The notes: generated from the sequence alone by a model not told the origin. A DNA stretch of 64,000 nt from Aquisphaera insulae (GCF_011064615.1 NZ_JAALJH010000002.1:124001-188000); one strand, 5' to 3'; positions 45,445-55,824 are shown, counted from the stretch's first letter. Program-made: numbers and translations.

Positions 45445-48400
45445 ATGCAGAAGGCGAGCTGCCCAAGGGGCGACGAGCTCCGGGAGATGATCGAGGGCCG
45501 GCTCGGGAGGGCCCGCCAGGAAGCGATCGAGGCGCACGTGGAGGCCTGCGAGGCGTGCCAGGAGAGCCTTGAAAGGCTGACCAGCGGGCGACGATGGAGT
45601 CTCGCCGGTCGGACGACCGAGAGAGTCGCCGACGACTCGATCGCGACCGGTTCCTTCGACGGCGGTAGGCCGACCAGCGAGGCGGATCTCGAAGCGACCG
45701 AGCCGCAGGCGGGGGAGACCCAGGAGGATGCGACGAGCCCGGGCCCGGGCCCGGGCCCGGGCCCGGTCCTCGGACCGGCCGGCTGCGGCGAACCGCGGTG
45801 GCCGAGGCTACCGGGCTACGAGCTGCGGAATAAGCTGGGCGAAGGGGGGATGGGCGTGGTCTACTTGGCACGCCAGGTGGGCCTCAACCGCGACGTCGCC
45901 ATCAAGATGATCCGGGGGGGCGGCCAGGCCCGTCCCGAGCACTTCGCCCGCTTTCGGATCGAGGCGGAGGCCGTGGCCCAGCTTCGCCATCGGCATATCG
46001 TCCAGATCCACGACATCGGGGAAGCGGACGGCCTGCCGTTCGTCTCGCTGGAGCTACTCTCCGGAGGAAGCCTGGACGACCGCCTGGGGGGCACGCCCCG
46101 GCCCGGCCTCGGGACCGCCGAGTTGATGATGACCCTGGCCGATGCCGTGCGGGTCGCCCACGAGGCGGGGATCGTCCACCGCGACCTGAAGCCCAGCAAT
46201 ATCCTCTTCGATCTTGACGGTGTCCCCAGGGTCACGGATTTCGGACTGGCCAAGCGCCTGGAATCGGACAGCAATCAGACCGAGAGCGGCGCGATCATGG
46301 GCTCCCCCTCGTACATGGCGCCGGAACAGGCCCGAGGACACACGAAGGATGTGGGGCCCGCGGTCGACGTCTATGCCCTCGGGGCCATCCTCTACGAGAT
46401 GCTCACGGGCCGGCCTCCGTTCAAGGGCGAGACGGCCATCGAGACGGTCCGTCAGGTCGTCGAGGATGAGGTCATCCCGCCGTCCCGGCTCGTCCCGAAG
46501 GTCCCCCGCGACCTGGAGACGATCTGCCTGAAATGCCTGGAGAAGGACGCATCACGGCGATACGACTCGGCGAAGCTGCTCGGGGAGGACCTTGGCCGGT
46601 ACGTCCGAGGCGAGCCGATCCGCGCTCGACGGACGTCCGTGCCCCTGCGCCTTGCCAAGTGGGCCCGCCGCCGCCCGGCCGTCGCCGCTCTGTTCCTCGT
46701 GGGCCTCACCTCGGCGGTGGGCCTCGGGAGCTGGGGCGTCATTCGCCGCGAGCAGCGGGTCGCCGAGCACCTGCGGGAGATGGATCGCAAGGTGTCGCTG
46801 ACGGACCGGGGAAGCCACCTCAGGGATGCGGCCCGGGAAGCGACCTCTCCGGATGATCTCGGGCGCCTCCAGTCCGAACTCTCGGCGTTCATCGGCGAGC
46901 TCGGCGGAGACGCCGGCCGACTCGTCCCGGGCCTGAAGGACGACGTCGCGCGCTCCCTTGGCGATGTCGAGAGGAAGCAGGACCAGGAGCGGCAGAGACA
47001 GGTCCGGCGCGAGGCCGATGCGGGCGATCGTCGCCGGTACGACGAGTTTCGCCAGCTCCGCGCGCGGGCCCAGCTCAACGCCGGCGAATACACGCTCAAC
47101 TCCGCGGGGGCGCGGTCGAATCTGCTCGAGCCGGTCCGCCGGGCCCTGGTCCTCTACGCCCGCGATCCCAAGGCCGGCGACGCGGCCTGGGACCTGGCGG
47201 CGCCCTTGCCGGATGCGCTCTCGGATGCGGAGAGGGCGTCCGTTCGGGGGGGCTGCTACGACCTGTTGCTGGCCCTGAGCCAGGGCCTGCCGCCGGCCGA
47301 GGGGCTGAAGGTTCTGGATCGCGCGGCGGCCCTGCATCCGGAGCCGACGGCCGCCTACCACCTCCGCCGCGCCGATTGCCTGGCGGGGCTCGGCGACCGG
47401 GAAGGGAGCCGCCGCGAGCAGGAACTGGCCGCGCAACGCCCCCCCGTCACCGCCCTGGATCACTTCCTGATCGGACGCGAGCGGCTGGTCGCGCGGCGCT
47501 GGGATGAGGCCGTGGACGCCCTGGAGAAGGCGGTCAGCCTCGACGCCGACCTGACGGCCTCGCACCTGCTCCTGGCTGTCTGCCACTTCGCCGCGCAGCC
47601 TCGTCGGCTGGGGGAGGCGCTGGGGAGCATCGACCGCGGGCTCAAGAGCCACCCGGACCTGGTGGGCCTCTATCTCCTCCGGGCCCTGATCCACGGCGAG
47701 CAGGGGAACCAGTTGCTCGGCCAGGCCGCCGATCGCTCGTCCGAGGCCCGCGGATCGCGCAGGCGGGCGACGGCCCTATTCGACGAGGCCGAGAAGGACT
47801 ACCGCCAGGCCGACTCGCGGATCTCAAGCGACGACAGCCGCTATGTCCTGCTGGTCAATCGGGGCGGGATGCGGCTCCAGGCGGGGAAGCTCGACGCCTC
47901 GGCGGCCGACCTCAAGGCCGCCATCCGCCTGAGGCCGGGGCCGTACCAGGCCTACACGACGCTCGCCCAGTTGCACCGGGCGCAGGGGAAGCTCGACGAG
48001 TCGTCCCGCGACTTCTCGATGGCGATCGAGCGGGCGCCGGATTCCACCACTCGGCTGGCGCTCCACCGCACCCGCGCCCGACTGCACTCCGGGCGACGTG
48101 ATGCCTCGCCCGGCCAGCGGGCCGAGGCGCTGAAGGACCTGGAAGATTCCATACGCCTCGGCCGCGGCGATCGTGCCGGCCTGGCCGAAGACCAGGTCGA
48201 GCGGGCTCGCCTCCTCTTCGCCTCGGGGCGGCCCTCGGAGTCGCTCGCGGCCGCGGAGGCCGCCGTCGAGCTGGCCCCGTCCCATCCGGAGGCCCACAAC
48301 CTCCGGATCTCGTCGCTCTTGGCCCTGAGGCGTTACGACGCGGTCCTCGCCTCGTGCGACGCGTACCTCGCCCGCGAGCAGCCCACGCTCGACATCCTGG

Positions 48401-48987
48401 AAATTCGCGGCCTGGCTCGGTTCGCCCGGCGCGACTTCCCCGGCGCGATCTCCGACTGCACGCGGGCCGTCGAGCTCAGGTCGGATCTGGCGCCGGCGCC
48501 GCGGTCGCGGCTCCTCAATCAGCGCGGATGGGCGTACCACATGGCGGACGCGCCGCGGCTGGCGCTCGAGGACTTCGAGACGTCCCTGAAGCTCGTCGCG
48601 GGTCAGGCCGACGCCCACGCCGGTCGGGGCCTGGCGCGGGTCCGTCTGGGCGACTGGAAGGCCGCGGTGGCCGACGCCGAGGACGCCGTCCGCCTGGCGG
48701 GAGCTCCGACTCTTGGGGAAGGAGAGGACTCCATCGAAGTCCGCCGCCAGGCGCGATTCAACGCCGCGCGGATCTATGCCCAGGCGACCGAGCTGGCCGC
48801 CGCGGCCGTCGGCCGCGAGGGAGAGCGGGCCGTCCGGCTTTATCGCCAGTATCGCGTTCGGGCCCTCGATCACCTGGACAGGTCCCTGCAAGGCGTGCCC
48901 GCCGCCGAGCGGGCCGCACTCCTTTCCGATCCGGCACTTCAGCCGCTCCACCGCGGCCGGACCATGGCCGGTTCCGTCAATCGTTGA
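45445..48987 (+). CDS. Ser/Thr protein kinase with N-terminal anti-sigma-type zinc finger and C-terminal TPRs
   Basis: An 1180-residue signalling protein. Residues 6-38 carry Cys6 and H31-x3-C35-x2-C38, the pattern of a zf-HC2 anti-sigma finger. A Ser/Pro/Gly linker (PGPGPGPG at about 99-107) follows. The Hanks-type kinase domain spans about 124-390: glycine loop GEGGMGVVY, Lys154 in VAIK, HRD at 245-247, DFG at 265-267, and an APE-type MAPEQ. One transmembrane segment is at about 410-432, so the kinase is cytoplasmic and the C-terminal part, with many TPR-like repeats (about 590-1150), is outside. Start ATG 45445 lacks a clear Shine-Dalgarno. A 57-base gap separates it from the FG-GAP gene. 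An ECF sigma factor lies at the far end of the block. Confidence 0.9.
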   Translation: MQKASCPRGDELREMIEGRLGRARQEAIEAHVEACEACQESLERLTSGRRWSLAGRTTERVADDSIATGSFDGGRPTSEADLEATEPQAGETQEDATSPGPGPGPGPVLGPAGCGEPRWPRLPGYELRNKLGEGGMGVVYLARQVGLNRDVAIKMIRGGGQARPEHFARFRIEAEAVAQLRHRHIVQIHDIGEADGLPFVSLELLSGGSLDDRLGGTPRPGLGTAELMMTLADAVRVAHEAGIVHRDLKPSNILFDLDGVPRVTDFGLAKRLESDSNQTESGAIMGSPSYMAPEQARGHTKDVGPAVDVYALGAILYEMLTGRPPFKGETAIETVRQVVEDEVIPPSRLVPKVPRDLETICLKCLEKDASRRYDSAKLLGEDLGRYVRGEPIRARRTSVPLRLAKWARRRPAVAALFLVGLTSAVGLGSWGVIRREQRVAEHLREMDRKVSLTDRGSHLRDAAREATSPDDLGRLQSELSAFIGELGGDAGRLVPGLKDDVARSLGDVERKQDQERQRQVRREADAGDRRRYDEFRQLRARAQLNAGEYTLNSAGARSNLLEPVRRALVLYARDPKAGDAAWDLAAPLPDALSDAERASVRGGCYDLLLALSQGLPPAEGLKVLDRAAALHPEPTAAYHLRRADCLAGLGDREGSRREQELAAQRPPVTALDHFLIGRERLVARRWDEAVDALEKAVSLDADLTASHLLLAVCHFAAQPRRLGEALGSIDRGLKSHPDLVGLYLLRALIHGEQGNQLLGQAADRSSEARGSRRRATALFDEAEKDYRQADSRISSDDSRYVLLVNRGGMRLQAGKLDASAADLKAAIRLRPGPYQAYTTLAQLHRAQGKLDESSRDFSMAIERAPDSTTRLALHRTRARLHSGRRDASPGQRAEALKDLEDSIRLGRGDRAGLAEDQVERARLLFASGRPSESLAAAEAAVELAPSHPEAHNLRISSLLALRRYDAVLASCDAYLAREQPTLDILEIRGLARFARRDFPGAISDCTRAVELRSDLAPAPRSRLLNQRGWAYHMADAPRLALEDFETSLKLVAGQADAHAGRGLARVRLGDWKAAVADAEDAVRLAGAPTLGEGEDSIEVRRQARFNAARIYAQATELAAAAVGREGERAVRLYRQYRVRALDHLDRSLQGVPAAERAALLSDPALQPLHRGRTMAGSVNR
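45738..45766. repeat. CCCGGG hexanucleotide tandem repeat inside the kinase gene
   Basis: Nearly five uninterrupted copies of CCCGGG run from 45738 to 45766 and encode alternating Pro and Gly in the linker between the zinc finger and the kinase domain. Because the unit is six bases, slippage changes linker length by two residues without breaking the frame. Confidence 0.8.
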
Positions 48988-49044
48988 GACGTTGAAGATT
49001 CGCTCCGCTCTGACGATGCATCCCGTCCTGACCTGGAGACACCC

Positions 49045-52000
49045 ATGAGTTTCGTGGGGCCGCGGACGGCTCAATCACGGCGTGCTCGGCGCGAGAGAGT
49101 CGTCCTTCTTGCTGGACGCAGGCGCAGACGCACGCCTCTTCGACTCGAGTGGCTCGAGGATCGAATCGCCCTCTCGACGTTCGCCGTCACCAGCGCGGAC
49201 GATGCCGGGCCGGGCACGCTTCGCCAGGCGATCATCGAGGCCAACGCACGCCCCGGCGAGGAGAACACGATTCGATTCGAGATCGGCACAGGGGGACCAA
49301 TCACGATCAGGGCCGCCGCACCGCTTCCGGTCCTCGCCGGCCGTGTCATCCTGGACGGGACCACCCAGCCGGGGTATGAGTCGACACCCCTGGTCACGAT
49401 TCAGGATGCGACCCCGGACGGTCCGGGCACGCTCGTCGTCGGCTCGGAGCTCACGGTCCGGGGCGTTGCGATCGAGGGCTATGGCGTCCCCGCGGATTCA
49501 GCCGGCGCCGTCCTATCGCTTCAGGCCGACTCGGGCCAGCCCTCGCCGGCCGTGGCCACGTACCGGATCCACGTGCCTGGCGGAAGGAACCTGGCCACGG
49601 CGATGGAGGGGACCGGAGGAGCGGCCTCCCTTTCACTGCTCGGCGCCGATGGATCGGTCCTGATGACTTCGTCGGGGGCCCTGGGGACGGGCTCGACCGC
49701 GTCGCTGACGACCTACGTCGAGCCGGGGACCTATCTGCTCCGGGCGAGCTGGGCGGCCGGTGCGCAGGACGTGACGGTTCGGGCGACGCTCACCGCGTCG
49801 CAGCCCCCGAATCAGACGGTGTCCGTCGGCTCGGCTCCAGGACAAATCCTCTCCGCGGATTTCAACGGGGACGGCAGGCCCGACCTCGCGACGGCAAATG
49901 GCGATGCGACCGTCTCGATCCTGATCGGCAACGGCGACGGGACGTTCCAGCCGGCGCGGGACGTCGCAGTCCCCGCGAGTGCGACCGGAATCGCGGCGGG
50001 TGACTTCGACGGCGATGGGACGATCGATCTGGCCGTCACGTACAGCGCCTGGTTGTTTTCGGGTGTGGAGATTCTCCTCAATCGAGGCGATACCACTTTC
50101 CAGGTGGAGGATATCCGCGAGTATCCTTTTGACCCGAAGGCGATCGTCGCCGCGGACCTGAACGGCGATGGCGTGCTCGACCTGGCGACGATCAGCGGGT
50201 GGTTCCTGCAGGTCCGGTTCGGGAGAGGAGACGGGACCTTCGCCGACCCTCTTATTCTTCCGGTGAGTGGCTCTCGACTCGCGGTTTCGGACATGAATGA
50301 GGACGGCATGACGGATCTGGTGGCGGACAGCAACAACACCATCACCGTGTTGATCAACCGGGGTGATGGCGCGTTCTCGCCGCCGTGGACCGTGCCGGGC
50401 CCCATCGATGTCTCGAGTTTCGTGGTCGGCGACTTCAACGCCGACGGCCATCAAGACGTGGGGATCGCCGGCCGAGCCGGGTACGTTCAGCTTATCCTGA
50501 GAGCGGGCGACGGGACCTTTCGCGCGCCGGTGGTCGTCCGGACCGAGAGCCTGGTCAATCCCGAGGATCCGATTGGGATGACGGCGGGCGACTTCGACGG
50601 CGATGGTCTCCTGGACCTCGCCTGCGCACTCACGGATTCGAGCTCCGTGGTGGTCTTTCCGGGGCGAGGCGACGGGACCTTCCGGGATGCCGTGAGCACG
50701 GCCGCCGGGACGGGCCGATCGCTCGTCGCGGAGGATTTCAACGGGGACGGTCGGCTCGACCTGAGCGTCGCGAACTCGGATTCGAATGACGTTTCGGTGC
50801 TTCTCGGAAATGGCGACGATGGCTTCCAGGGGCCAATGACCAGCTCCGCCGAGGCCACCGCGATGACGTCGGGAGACTTCACGGGGGACGGCCGGCTCGA
50901 CCTGGCCGTGATATCCGGGAGCCGCGCCCGGATCTCCATCCTCGTGGGTCGGGGGGACGGGACGTTCCGGGAGGGAGCTTCGATGCCGGCTGGCCAGAGT
51001 CCGCACGCCCTGGTCGCCCGCGATTTCAACAACGACGGCCGGCTCGACCTGGCTGTGATGAGCGACTCGTTGGTGATCTTCCTGGGCAATGGCGACGGGA
51101 CGTTCCGGGAGGCGGGCACTTATCCGGTGGGGTCATTCAGCGAGCTCACCGCCGCGGACTTCAACGGGGATGGCGTCCCGGACGTCGCCGTGGCGACATT
51201 TCTGTCCGGCGTCACGATCCTCCTCGGAAAAGGGGACGGCACGTTCCGCATGGATCGCGCGTACTCTTCCATGATGTCCGGCGGTTGGGTCACCACTGGC
51301 GACTTCAACGGCGACGGCATCACGGACCTGGTGACGGTCCATGGCGATAAGAACGTCCTCGACGGGGTCAATCCGGCTCCGTACTTCGCGCTGGTCCTCC
51401 TCGGGCAGGGGGATGGGACGTTCCGCCTGGCGACAATCCTGAGCCGACTCGACCCTGGGCCGATCGCGTCCGGCGACCTGAACGGGGACGGGCGATCGGA
51501 CCTGCTGATCTCCGATTCGAAGTCGGGCGAGACGGCGGTCTGGCTCAGCGATGGAGACGGGACTTTCCACCTCGGCGGGCGGCTCCCCGGCATCCAAATC
51601 CAGGGCGGCGAGAACGTCCGGGATCTCGACGGGGACGGCAGGCTGGACGTCATCGGCCTCTCGAGCTCGGGCGACCGACTGAGCGTTCTCAAGGGGAAGG
51701 GAGACGGGACGTTTCTCGTGGCCGCCGAGACCGCGGTCCAGGATGCCGCCGAGATTGCGATGGGCGACTTCGACGGCGACGGCCGGCTCGACATCGCAGT
51801 CGGAGCGGACCTCGTCCGGCCGGTCACGGTCCTGCTCGGCGAGGATGCTGGAATTGCCTCCCGGCCGAGTCGAGACGTCGATCCTCCCGCCGCGAGTCCC
51901 CTGCAAGTGGACGTGGACGGGGACGGCTCCATGGACCTGCTCGTGGTGGACGGGGCGGGCGAGATCATCCTCCGCCGCGGGATTCCCGGTCAGCCCGGCG

Positions 52001-54957
52001 GCTTCCAGTCGCCGGTCCTCGCGAACGCGGGCTATCCCGCGCGGGATCTGGCCTGGATCCCCCGGACCAACCAGGGCCCCATCGTGGCGGCGGCGGACCT
52101 CCAGGACGATGCGATCTCGCTCTACGTGTGGCGCGACGGGAGTCTCGCGCGGGTCGCGTCGCTCCCGTCCGGGCGGGGGCCGATGCAGGTGCTCGCCGCG
52201 GATCTGGGCGGCCGGGGCCTCGAGGACCTGGTCGTCCGAAACGCAGCCGGCGGAACGATACTCGTCTACCAAAACATGGCAGCGCTCGTCGGCCCCGGCC
52301 TCAGCCCTTTCTTGCTCGTGGCCAGCTTGAACAGCGGTGCCGGAGCCTCCGACGTTCGCGCGGCGGACCTTGACGGTGACGGCCGGCTCGACCTCGTGGT
52401 CACGAACGGCTCATCGGGACTCGTCGTCTACCGGAACCTCGGCGAGGGCCGCTTCGAGGCTCCCAGGCCCTATCGCGCCGGAAACGGCCTCTCCGTGGTC
52501 GATGCCTCCGCCGCGGTCGGGGTTACGGGCGCGGACGCGACGGCTGGTCTCGCGACGATCCGGCTGGCTCCCGGCGGACCGGCCGGGCTGGTCACCGTGA
52601 ATCCCGGCACCAACACCCTTGGGGTCCTCGCGAGCTTGGGGGACGGTCGACTCGCCAACCCCTTTGTTATCCAGACAGACAGCCCCGCCCTGGTCGTCCG
52701 GGCGGGGGATTTCAATGCCGACGGAGTCTCGGACCTTGCGGTGCTTTCCGACCTGGGAGTGAGCCTCTATCTGGGCGACGGTCGAGGGGGGTTCCTGGCT
52801 CCGGTCGCGTATGATGCCGGGCCTTCGGCCGATGGCCTGACCCTGGCGGATGCCACCGGCGACGGAGTGACCGATTTGCTCATCGGCAACGCCTACGGCG
52901 ACGTCCTGATCCTCGAAGGACAGGCAAGTGGGGCGTTCCGACCGTACCGCAAGGCCGATCAGGCGGTCGCCCTGGCGGCGGCGGACCTGGACGGCGACGG
53001 CAAGCCCGATTTCGTCTACGCCGACCAGGAGCTCGACCGCGTTAGCATCCAGTATTCCGACTCCACGGTGTCCATCCTCGGTGACCGGTCCGCGGGCCTG
53101 CTCGCGCCGGGGGCCGTAAAGCTCGCGGACGTCACCGGGGATCGCATCTCCGACCTGATCGTGGCCAACAGCGGCAGCAACAACATCCTGGTCTATCCTG
53201 GGCTGGGCGGTGGGCAGTTCGGGCAGGCGCTCAATGGCGGGCACGGGTTCTTCGCCGGGACGAATCCCTCGGCGCTCGAGGTGAAGGATATCAACGGCGA
53301 CGCGGTCAAGGACCTGGTCGTGGCCAATGCGGGCTCGAACGATGTGTCCATCCTGCTGGGGAGCGGGACGGGCTCGAGCTGGACGCTGACGGCGGGCCCG
53401 CGGATCAAGACGGACGCCGGTCCCGCGGCGGTTGCGGTGGGGGATCTGAACGGCGACGGGGTGGCGGACCTGGCGGTGGCGAATCGGCAGGCGAACAACG
53501 TACAGGTCTTCCCGGGCGTGGGCAACGGGTACTTCAACGACCAGAGCTCGGCCGTGAAGACGTACGCGGTTGGCCAGGCGCCGGGCGGGCTCTTCCTGGG
53601 GAATTTCGACGGGGCGGGGACGGGGCTTGCAACGCTGGACACCGGCTCGAACACGATCACCTTGATCGACGCATCCGGCTCGACGCGGACGGTGGGCACC
53701 GGCGGCCTTGGCCCGGCGATCGGCTTCGCGGGGGATTTCCTGGGTAACGGGTTCACCGGCCTGGTGGTGGCGAACCGGGTCGACGGTCGGATGGCGCTGC
53801 TGCTGGGGGGAGTGGGGGGCCTGAGCCTGTCGCAAACGCTGACCAGCGCGTTCGCGCCGTCGCCGACGGGGCTGAGCTTCGGCGGTGTCTCCGGAGGCGT
53901 GCTGAGCTTCTACGCGAGCTCAGCCGGCCGCGAGTCGGCGACGCAACTGGCATTCCAAGTGCGGGCGGTCGGGGGCAATGCGTCCGATCTCGATGGGCCC
54001 GACGGCGGGTCGGACACGAACACGAGAGTGGTGCTCGAGTCGGCAACGACCGGGATCTTCCAGCAGGTCTCCGAGCTCCTTGGTGTGAATGGCTCGACCT
54101 CGAGCCTGGTTGCCTCGCTCCTGACGGTGACAGCGCTCCCCGGTGAATTTTCTGCCCGTGAGACATCACGCGGGGTTTCGTTGCTGGCGAGTATCGGGCC
54201 CGCATCCGGCCCGGGATATCCGGGCCAGGGAACGCCCGACGGTGAGGCTCCGCTCACGGCGGAAGGCGACGGAGATGTCAGGCCCCCGGAAGAAGGAGGG
54301 ACGTCGCAGGCAGACTCACAGGTCGTGCATCTCTGGCAACGGCTGGTGGCGGGCCTGGACAGAGCCTGGGCACGGACGCGGGCGGATCTGCTCTCGCGGG
54401 AGGGACTCTCCGAGGAGGAACTTACCATCGCCACAGATGGCGTGATGGACGACGAAATGCCATCATTCGAGGCCCTCTCGCCCCTCCCGGGATCGGGCCA
54501 GGTCCTGACCGCCGCCGAGGAGTACCCCATCGTCGCGGTGTCGACTGAAGCGAGGCAGACCGCGACCGATGCGGCGATCGAGGCGTTGTTCGTGCCGGTT
54601 CCATCCGAGGCCAGCATGGAGCCGCCCGGGGCGATTGGGATCGGGACGAGAATCGAGGCAATGGCAGCGGGGGGGCCGCGGCTCGCCTCGCCGATCGCCA
54701 CGGCCGTCCTGCTTGGCGCGGTCGTCGAGGCCGGCCGGCGCGGATTCGGGAGGAGACGATCCCCGACGTTCGGGGGGCGCACGCGACCTGGAATCAGGGC
54801 CCTGTTCGGAACATCGATCCATGGCTTCCATGAATCAATTGCCCGTGATAGAGTCGATGCTTCCGCGGGCCCTGCCCGGGTCCGTGCCGGCGGGGGCCAG
54901 GCTCTCTGTCGGTCTCGGACAGACGATGGAGGGCGTCTCTCGCGACCCGGAGGATGA
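49045..54957 (+). CDS. Giant secreted FG-GAP/VCBS repeat protein with planctomycete N-terminal motif
   Basis: A 1970-residue surface or secreted protein. The basic N-terminus contains LEWLEDRIALS at about 34-44 (planctomycete extracellular motif), directly followed by a CSLREA-like opening (FAVTSADDAGPGTLRQAI). From about residue 260 to 1600 there are some 25-30 repeats of the FG-GAP/VCBS type, each with D-x-N/D-G-D-G-x-x-D-L, a predicted Ca2+-binding loop, and an I-L-x-G-x-G-D-G-T-F strand, forming beta-propellers. The C-terminus (about 1700-1970) is acidic, with a late hydrophobic segment (IATAVLLGAVVEAG) and a basic end. ATG 49045 has GGAGA. It ends four bases before the ECF sigma start, so the two are probably coupled. 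Confidence 0.9.
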   Translation: MSFVGPRTAQSRRARRERVVLLAGRRRRRTPLRLEWLEDRIALSTFAVTSADDAGPGTLRQAIIEANARPGEENTIRFEIGTGGPITIRAAAPLPVLAGRVILDGTTQPGYESTPLVTIQDATPDGPGTLVVGSELTVRGVAIEGYGVPADSAGAVLSLQADSGQPSPAVATYRIHVPGGRNLATAMEGTGGAASLSLLGADGSVLMTSSGALGTGSTASLTTYVEPGTYLLRASWAAGAQDVTVRATLTASQPPNQTVSVGSAPGQILSADFNGDGRPDLATANGDATVSILIGNGDGTFQPARDVAVPASATGIAAGDFDGDGTIDLAVTYSAWLFSGVEILLNRGDTTFQVEDIREYPFDPKAIVAADLNGDGVLDLATISGWFLQVRFGRGDGTFADPLILPVSGSRLAVSDMNEDGMTDLVADSNNTITVLINRGDGAFSPPWTVPGPIDVSSFVVGDFNADGHQDVGIAGRAGYVQLILRAGDGTFRAPVVVRTESLVNPEDPIGMTAGDFDGDGLLDLACALTDSSSVVVFPGRGDGTFRDAVSTAAGTGRSLVAEDFNGDGRLDLSVANSDSNDVSVLLGNGDDGFQGPMTSSAEATAMTSGDFTGDGRLDLAVISGSRARISILVGRGDGTFREGASMPAGQSPHALVARDFNNDGRLDLAVMSDSLVIFLGNGDGTFREAGTYPVGSFSELTAADFNGDGVPDVAVATFLSGVTILLGKGDGTFRMDRAYSSMMSGGWVTTGDFNGDGITDLVTVHGDKNVLDGVNPAPYFALVLLGQGDGTFRLATILSRLDPGPIASGDLNGDGRSDLLISDSKSGETAVWLSDGDGTFHLGGRLPGIQIQGGENVRDLDGDGRLDVIGLSSSGDRLSVLKGKGDGTFLVAAETAVQDAAEIAMGDFDGDGRLDIAVGADLVRPVTVLLGEDAGIASRPSRDVDPPAASPLQVDVDGDGSMDLLVVDGAGEIILRRGIPGQPGGFQSPVLANAGYPARDLAWIPRTNQGPIVAAADLQDDAISLYVWRDGSLARVASLPSGRGPMQVLAADLGGRGLEDLVVRNAAGGTILVYQNMAALVGPGLSPFLLVASLNSGAGASDVRAADLDGDGRLDLVVTNGSSGLVVYRNLGEGRFEAPRPYRAGNGLSVVDASAAVGVTGADATAGLATIRLAPGGPAGLVTVNPGTNTLGVLASLGDGRLANPFVIQTDSPALVVRAGDFNADGVSDLAVLSDLGVSLYLGDGRGGFLAPVAYDAGPSADGLTLADATGDGVTDLLIGNAYGDVLILEGQASGAFRPYRKADQAVALAAADLDGDGKPDFVYADQELDRVSIQYSDSTVSILGDRSAGLLAPGAVKLADVTGDRISDLIVANSGSNNILVYPGLGGGQFGQALNGGHGFFAGTNPSALEVKDINGDAVKDLVVANAGSNDVSILLGSGTGSSWTLTAGPRIKTDAGPAAVAVGDLNGDGVADLAVANRQANNVQVFPGVGNGYFNDQSSAVKTYAVGQAPGGLFLGNFDGAGTGLATLDTGSNTITLIDASGSTRTVGTGGLGPAIGFAGDFLGNGFTGLVVANRVDGRMALLLGGVGGLSLSQTLTSAFAPSPTGLSFGGVSGGVLSFYASSAGRESATQLAFQVRAVGGNASDLDGPDGGSDTNTRVVLESATTGIFQQVSELLGVNGSTSSLVASLLTVTALPGEFSARETSRGVSLLASIGPASGPGYPGQGTPDGEAPLTAEGDGDVRPPEEGGTSQADSQVVHLWQRLVAGLDRAWARTRADLLSREGLSEEELTIATDGVMDDEMPSFEALSPLPGSGQVLTAAEEYPIVAVSTEARQTATDAAIEALFVPVPSEASMEPPGAIGIGTRIEAMAAGGPRLASPIATAVLLGAVVEAGRRGFGRRRSPTFGGRTRPGIRALFGTSIHGFHESIARDRVDASAGPARVRAGGGQALCRSRTDDGGRLSRPGG

Positions 54958-54961
54958 GCCG

Positions 54962-55567
54962 ATGTCGGTGGAGGATCCGGCCCACGACACTTCGGCGACC
55001 CTGATGATGCGGCTGAGTCGCGATCCCGCCGACGGCCGTGCCTGGGAGGAGTTCGTCCATCGCTACCGGCCCATGATCCGCGACTGGTGCCTGAAGCGGG
55101 GGGCACGTCCGGATGTCGCCGAGGATGTCGCGCAGGAAGTCCTGGTCAAGCTCCTCGGCGCCTTCAAGGGGTTCCGTTATGATCCGGCCAGGAGCTTCCG
55201 CGCCTGGCTCCGGACCGTGACGCGGAACGCCTGGAGCGACTTCGCCCGTCACCACCGCCCCGAATCCGCGGCGGATGGCGACGGCTTCGGCAAGCTGCTC
55301 GACTCCATGGCCGCGGCCGAGGACCTCGGGAGCCGGCTGGAAGACGCCTTCGACCGCGAGCTGGTCGACCTGGCGATGAGCCGCGTGGAGCGGCGGGTCA
55401 AGCCGCTGAACTGGCGGGCCTTTCGCCTGACCGCGATCGACGGCCTCGCCGGGGCCGAGGCGGCGAAGGAGCTGGAGATGACGGTGGCGCGAGTCTTCAT
55501 CGCCAAGCACCGGGTCCAGAAGATGCTCGAGGAAGAGGTCCGAATCCTCGGCGGCGAATCCACCTGA
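54962..55567 (+). CDS. ECF-type RNA polymerase sigma factor
   Basis: A 201-residue extracytoplasmic-function sigma factor. Region 2 covers about residues 22-90 (EEFVHRYRPMIRDWCLKRG, then EDVAQEVLVKLL and FRAWLRTVTRNAWSDFAR), and region 4 about 140-185 (WRAFRLTAIDGLAGAEAAKEL, a helix-turn-helix). There is no region 3, as expected. ATG 54962 is four bases after the FG-GAP stop and follows GGAGGATGAG. Its likely regulator is the kinase protein with the anti-sigma-type zinc finger, 6 kb upstream on the same strand; ECF factors genetically linked to kinases are known in planctomycetes (family knowledge). Confidence 0.9.
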   Translation: MSVEDPAHDTSATLMMRLSRDPADGRAWEEFVHRYRPMIRDWCLKRGARPDVAEDVAQEVLVKLLGAFKGFRYDPARSFRAWLRTVTRNAWSDFARHHRPESAADGDGFGKLLDSMAAAEDLGSRLEDAFDRELVDLAMSRVERRVKPLNWRAFRLTAIDGLAGAEAAKELEMTVARVFIAKHRVQKMLEEEVRILGGEST

Positions 55568-55824
55568 GCGGCTCGGGGCAGGTCATTTGCGAGCGTGCCA
55601 TCCCGCCCCGTGGCAGGCTCGGCGTGGAACCTGGACTCGTGCCATGGACAACGCGAGTGAGGGGAGCTCCTCAGAGCTGTCTCGGCTCCTATCGTCGCTC
55701 GTCCGCCCTACCCCGTGAACATCGACCGGAGGACGGCTCGGGTCCGAGGGGTTCGCCGCTGCGGCATCGCACGACCCTCGGCCACGCGGGCAACGCACCA
55801 TGGCAGAGTCTCAAGCGCGTATTC

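Noticed and set aside
47824..49074. 416-residue minus-strand frame across the kinase 3' end and FG-GAP start
   Set aside because: Crosses two supported plus-strand genes and has no domain of its own.
49800..53600. Tandem DNA repeats in the FG-GAP gene as a CRISPR-like array
   Set aside because: The periodicity is at protein level (FG-GAP/VCBS units), with diverged DNA and no spacer-repeat structure.
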